DNA of 64,000 nt from Amorphochlora amoebiformis. Taxonomy: Eukaryota > Cercozoa > Chlorarachniophyceae. The notes beneath the pieces were generated by a model. The model saw nothing but the letters and a program-made list of their open reading frames with translations. It made no database searches and was not told the origin of the DNA. Within the stretch, counting starts at the first letter, position 1. Each line of letters starts with the position of its first letter. Shown here one piece after another: positions 53,975-64,000 of this stretch. Location: the NCBI GenBank assembly GCA_054601695.1, contig BAAHQB010000362.1, forward strand, positions 93,590 through 157,589, in the 5' to 3' direction. A program made the translations under genes and the position numbers.

Positions 53975-56640
53975 AGACTAGGATCGACAAGTTGATGACC
54001 GCGAAGTCTGGGAGGCCGAAGGGAGCATCGAGGAAGTTCAGGGGCAAATGTTTCAAGTGCAAAAAGAAGGGGCACATGAAGAAGGATTGTCCATTGCTCA
54101 ACAAACAAGATGATGATGCGGCGATACTTGAGGATGGCAGCGAATCGGATTACAACTGGAGCACGGTGGCAGGCAACTGGGGCGACGGCTCGACTGCTGG
54201 ATATCTGGTGCTCGACAGTGGATGCACGAGGAGCTGCTTCAAGGACAAGCGGTACTTCAAGACCTTCAGGGTGGTGAAGAATCATGCTTTCAAGCTAGGC
54301 AACGGCGAGACCCGAATGGAATCCAAGGGCTTTGGGGACGTTGAAGTGCCACTAAGGAATGGGAAAGTACTCAAGATGACCAATGTGGCATATTGCCCCG
54401 GAGCTGCGGCGAACTACGTGGCTCAACGGCGGCTACGTGAAGATGGATATCGACTCAGGTTCGTGGGGGAGCAGGACGACGTCTCGATTATGAAGGATGG
54501 AGATGAGATCTGCAGGACTTCTGGGACCAAGAAGAGGCTGTTCCTCATCCCTGTGGCAAACGATGATAACCTTGGCGCATGGTTTGACGACAAGGCGAGG
54601 TGGAGGTCCTTATGGAAATGGCACCTGGCACTAGGACATACGCCAAGTAGGATCATCAAGAAGATGGAGAAGCTGGGAGTCGTGGCTGGATTGTCGATTG
54701 CGGATGTCAAGGCGCATGTTAGGTTCTACGATACCATATTCAACTTCAAGGCTCGACGAGAAGATATATATATATCTCCTGAGAAGCAGAATGATATATA
54801 TATATATCCTGAAACGACGTTCTCCGACGACAAGGCTGCCGACGGAGAGGGGGAGAAGAACAATGCACCGGATATGGGGGAGTCTGACGACGACGACGAC
54901 AACGACGACGAAGAAGAAACGGCACCTAGGCGTTCAACACGCACTCGGACGCAACGCACAGTATACGACGGACAAGGAGGCAGCGAGATCCCAAGCGCTA
55001 AGGGCAACGTTGAAGTGGCTGCGGCGATGGAGGACTGCATGTTCGGTATAAGCGACGGCACCGAACCCAAGAACTGGGAGGAGGCGAGGCATCATCCTAT
55101 GGTGAAGGCAACCGATGAAGAGATAGAGGCACTGGAGAAGAACGGGACCTGGAAGATCATCGCACGACGACCTGAGATGAGGGTTGTTGGTGTTAGGACT
55201 CTCTACAAGCAGAAACTGAACAAGGATGGTGAACCTGGGCGCAAGAAGGCACGCGTGGTGGCGAAGGGATATACACAGTATGGGGTGAGCTTTAATGATC
55301 GATACGCCCCGACACTGAGGATCGCCAGCTTAAGGGCCATTCTGGCACTTGCACAAGTGAAGGGACGAAAGGTATTGAGTGCGGACATCAACAACGCGTA
55401 CCTACACGGACCAGAGGACGACGAAGTCTATATGGAGATACCAGAGAGCATGAGGGATAAGTACGATCCAAGCAAATACGTATGTGACCTTCAGAAGAGC
55501 ATCTACGGGCTGAAGACTGCTGGAGGAACTGGAACAAATGCTTCGACAAATATATGGAGTCGAAAGGATATCGGAGGTGCAGGAGTGACCCGTGCGTCTA
55601 CATGCATCATCAGAGGGACGTCATCGTATGTGTATACGTGGACGACGTCGTGTGTACAGCAGCGCGAGAGAAGGATGGGTATACGTTCCTGCAAGGCCTC
55701 CGTGCTAGATTTGGGATTAAAGAAATGGGTGAGCTGGATTTTGTTCTGGGAATATCGGTGACGAAGATTGGAAAGGACCTGATAATGTCACAAGAAGCCT
55801 ACGCTAAGAGGATTCTGATCGAGTACAAGATGCAAAACTGCAAGGGAGTCCACCACGCCTATGGCACCATCTGTGAAGCTCACCAAAGACGAAGAAGGAC
55901 CTGGAGTTGACCAAGAAAAATATCGCTCCATTATTGGGAAGATTGCGTACTTAGCAACATGTACAAGACCGGACTTAGCATACACGGTATCAAAGCTGTC
56001 AAGGTACCTGAACGATCCGAAGCGAAGTCACATGCTGGCTGTAGAGTACGCCCTGAGGTACATCAAGCGTACACTGCACTACGGACTTCGGTTCACGAAC
56101 GCTGGGACTGATATGAAGATGTATGTCGACGCTGATCATGCTGGATGCCTGGATACTAGAAGGTCGACAAGTGGATGTTTGATCATCTTCGGAGGAAATT
56201 TGATACATTGGCGTTCGAAGCGACAGACAATTGCTGTGAAGAGCTCAGCCATTGCCGAGTACGTCGCTTTGTCGGAAGGGCTGGACGAATTGCTATGGAT
56301 GCGGAACTTATTTTTAGAGTTGGACGTGAATTGGGATCGTCGATGGTTTATGAGGACAACACTGCGTGTATACGGATCGCGGAGAATCCTTATCCTTGTC
56401 TCAGAAAACCAAGGCCGTCGATCTGCACTTCCACTACTGTCGGGATCACCTGCAACGTGGGATATATATGTTGGAATATATACCAACAGATCAACAGTTA
56501 GCGGATGGGCTTACCAAGGCTGTGAGCGGTGCTACACTCTTCAAGCTGGCGGAAGCATATCTGGACACGGAAGCGCATGTGGCTCCAACCAAGAGCGCAG
56601 CAGAGGTCGACGCTGGCAGGAGCGGCGCGTCGAGGGGGAG
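53971..56640 (+). pseudogene. copia pol-like region with deletion and frameshifts
   Basis: In order: zinc knuckle CFKCKKKGHMKKDC (about 54049-54090), protease-like VLDSGCTRSCF (54208-54240), GAG-pre-integrase WHLALGHTP (54619-54650), then no integrase catalytic core; the sequence goes through a duplicated TA-containing stretch (54764-54812) to a late integrase/linker region (APRRSTRTRTQR) and the RT palm (ADINNAYLHGP near 55384). A frameshift near 55530 leads to CVYVDDVV (RT catalytic motif, near 55632), another near 55860 to the RNase H region (MYVDADHAGC near 56120; IAVKSSAIAEYVAL near 56231), and another near 56340-56400 to the C-terminal end (YIPTDQQLADGLTK). Defective. Confidence 0.93.
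56630..56640 (+). other. polypurine tract
   Basis: CGAGGGGGAG directly precedes the right LTR, as expected for the plus-strand primer. Confidence 0.8.
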
Positions 56641-63024
<6,384 letters not shown>

Positions 63025-63049
63025 CTGGGAAATAAAGTTCAAATGTATG

Positions 63050-63183
63050 CTTTACATGTATAATTTCCATAAGCTCTCCTCTCATTGCTCTCTGCAATCT
63101 GGAAAAGTAATTTTCACATGTATGTTTTACATGTATAGTTTTATATATGTACATGTATAGTTTTATATATGTACATGTATATA

Positions 63184-63230
<47 letters not shown>

Positions 63231-63286
63231 AAATATATGTATATGTATATTCATATGATATAAGCCCTCCTCCCCATCGTCTCCAA

Positions 63287-63295
<9 letters not shown>
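63050..63295 (-). repeat. two upstream partial copies of the 62959 exon
   Basis: Near 63069-63108 and 63263-63290, CATAAGCTCTCCTCTC-type blocks repeat, in gene orientation, the CCAG or TATAG acceptor and the exon's first third (IAE...EES). The TTTTACATGTATA flank is doubled as well. Confidence 0.85.
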
Positions 63296-63326
<31 letters not shown>

Positions 63327-63491
63327 TATGTATATATATATATATATGAATATATATATATGTGTGTGTATATATACATATTATATACGTTAAATGTGAA
63401 TGATAAATATGATATATTTCACATACATATACAAATACAAATACATACATATGTATACATATATATATATATATATGTAGATATACATACG

Positions 63492-63551
<60 letters not shown>

Positions 63552-63554
63552 ACA

Positions 63555-63585
<31 letters not shown>

Positions 63586-63658
63586 CATAAATATACACAT
63601 ACACGAAAAAACACAACACACACACACAACCCCCCCAACCGAACCCCAAAAAAAAAAA

Positions 63659-63726
<68 letters not shown>

Positions 63727-63819
63727 TATATACATACCTTAATATACACATACACGAACACACACACACACAAACACAGAAAAAAAAAAAAAACCCAACC
63801 TAACCCCAAAAAAAAAAAA

Positions 63820-63851
<32 letters not shown>

Positions 63852-64000
63852 TAAAACCTCTCCCCAAGGCCCTACAACCCCCACTCCCACCCCCAACCCT
63901 AACATTCGAACCATACAGCTCTTCCCACACCCCCGGGCCCAAACACCAAAACCATAGGTACCCCCCCTCCAAGGGTACTCCCCCTCCAAGGGGACCCCTC
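63296..64000. other. TA tracts, poly-A and C-rich low-complexity end of window
   Basis: TA/CA tracts to about 63600 and 63661-63725, poly-A rich sequence at 63779-63851, then C-rich sequence with a CCCTCCAAGGGTA-like duplication at the end. The Walker A exon of the AAA+ D1 should lie beyond. No gene seen. Confidence 0.6.

Noticed and set aside
63600-64000. A gene or telomere at the right edge
   Set aside because: Only poly-A, C-rich and CA low-complexity sequence; no frame or regular telomere unit.

Overview
This is nuclear DNA of a eukaryote, most likely a single-celled alga or protist. It has spliceosomal genes, a Ty1/copia retrotransposon, TTAGGG/CCCTAA telomere-type arrays far from any visible end, and very large amounts of (TA)n microsatellite. 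I could not place the species. Most long open frames here are translations of TA tracts (poly Tyr-Ile) and are not genes. The real genes were found by looking for short non-repetitive islands bounded by AG and GT splice dinucleotides, and testing whether adjacent islands join in phase and read as one protein family.

Layout, left to right. (1) About 1.1-8.3 kb, + strand: a coiled-coil/tetratricopeptide (TPR) gene resembling kinesin light chain, in small exons. (2) 10.3-18.0 kb, - strand: a complete CAND1 gene (cullin-associated NEDD8-dissociated protein), 8 exons, 1284 codons, all joins in phase. (3) 18.8-27.9 kb, + strand: a multi-exon gene of unknown product with a possible PH-like domain. 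(4) 30.7-39.4 kb, - strand: a second TPR gene with 13 exons in a consistent phase chain. (5) 40.7-41.5 kb, + strand: a compact TRAP-gamma (SSR3) gene, 3 exons, 185 codons. (6) 43.8-63.0 kb, - strand, 5' end beyond the window: a CDC48-like AAA+ ATPase with two AAA domains, split into at least 17 exons of about 33-241 bp. (7) 52.9-56.9 kb: a decayed copia element lying antisense inside an intron of gene 6.

The most unusual feature is the structure of the introns. Many consist almost wholly of (TA)n or TTAGGG-type repeats, and the repeat itself often supplies the splice sites (TATAG before an exon, GTATAT after it; CCCTAG before, GTTAGGG or GTCCTAACC after). Beside many exons are tandem arrays of partial exon copies. 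Copies upstream of the intact exon keep the acceptor and the exon's 5' part; copies downstream keep the exon's 3' part and the donor; normally one intact exon remains. I saw this in all four microsatellite-rich genes. It looks like repeated tandem duplication across exon-intron borders, driven by the microsatellites. The compact introns (40-129 bp) in CAND1 and TRAP-gamma show that the same genome also carries ordinary short introns.

No rRNA, tRNA, CRISPR or operon structure was recognised. All exon models are read from sequence alone; RNA evidence would be decisive.
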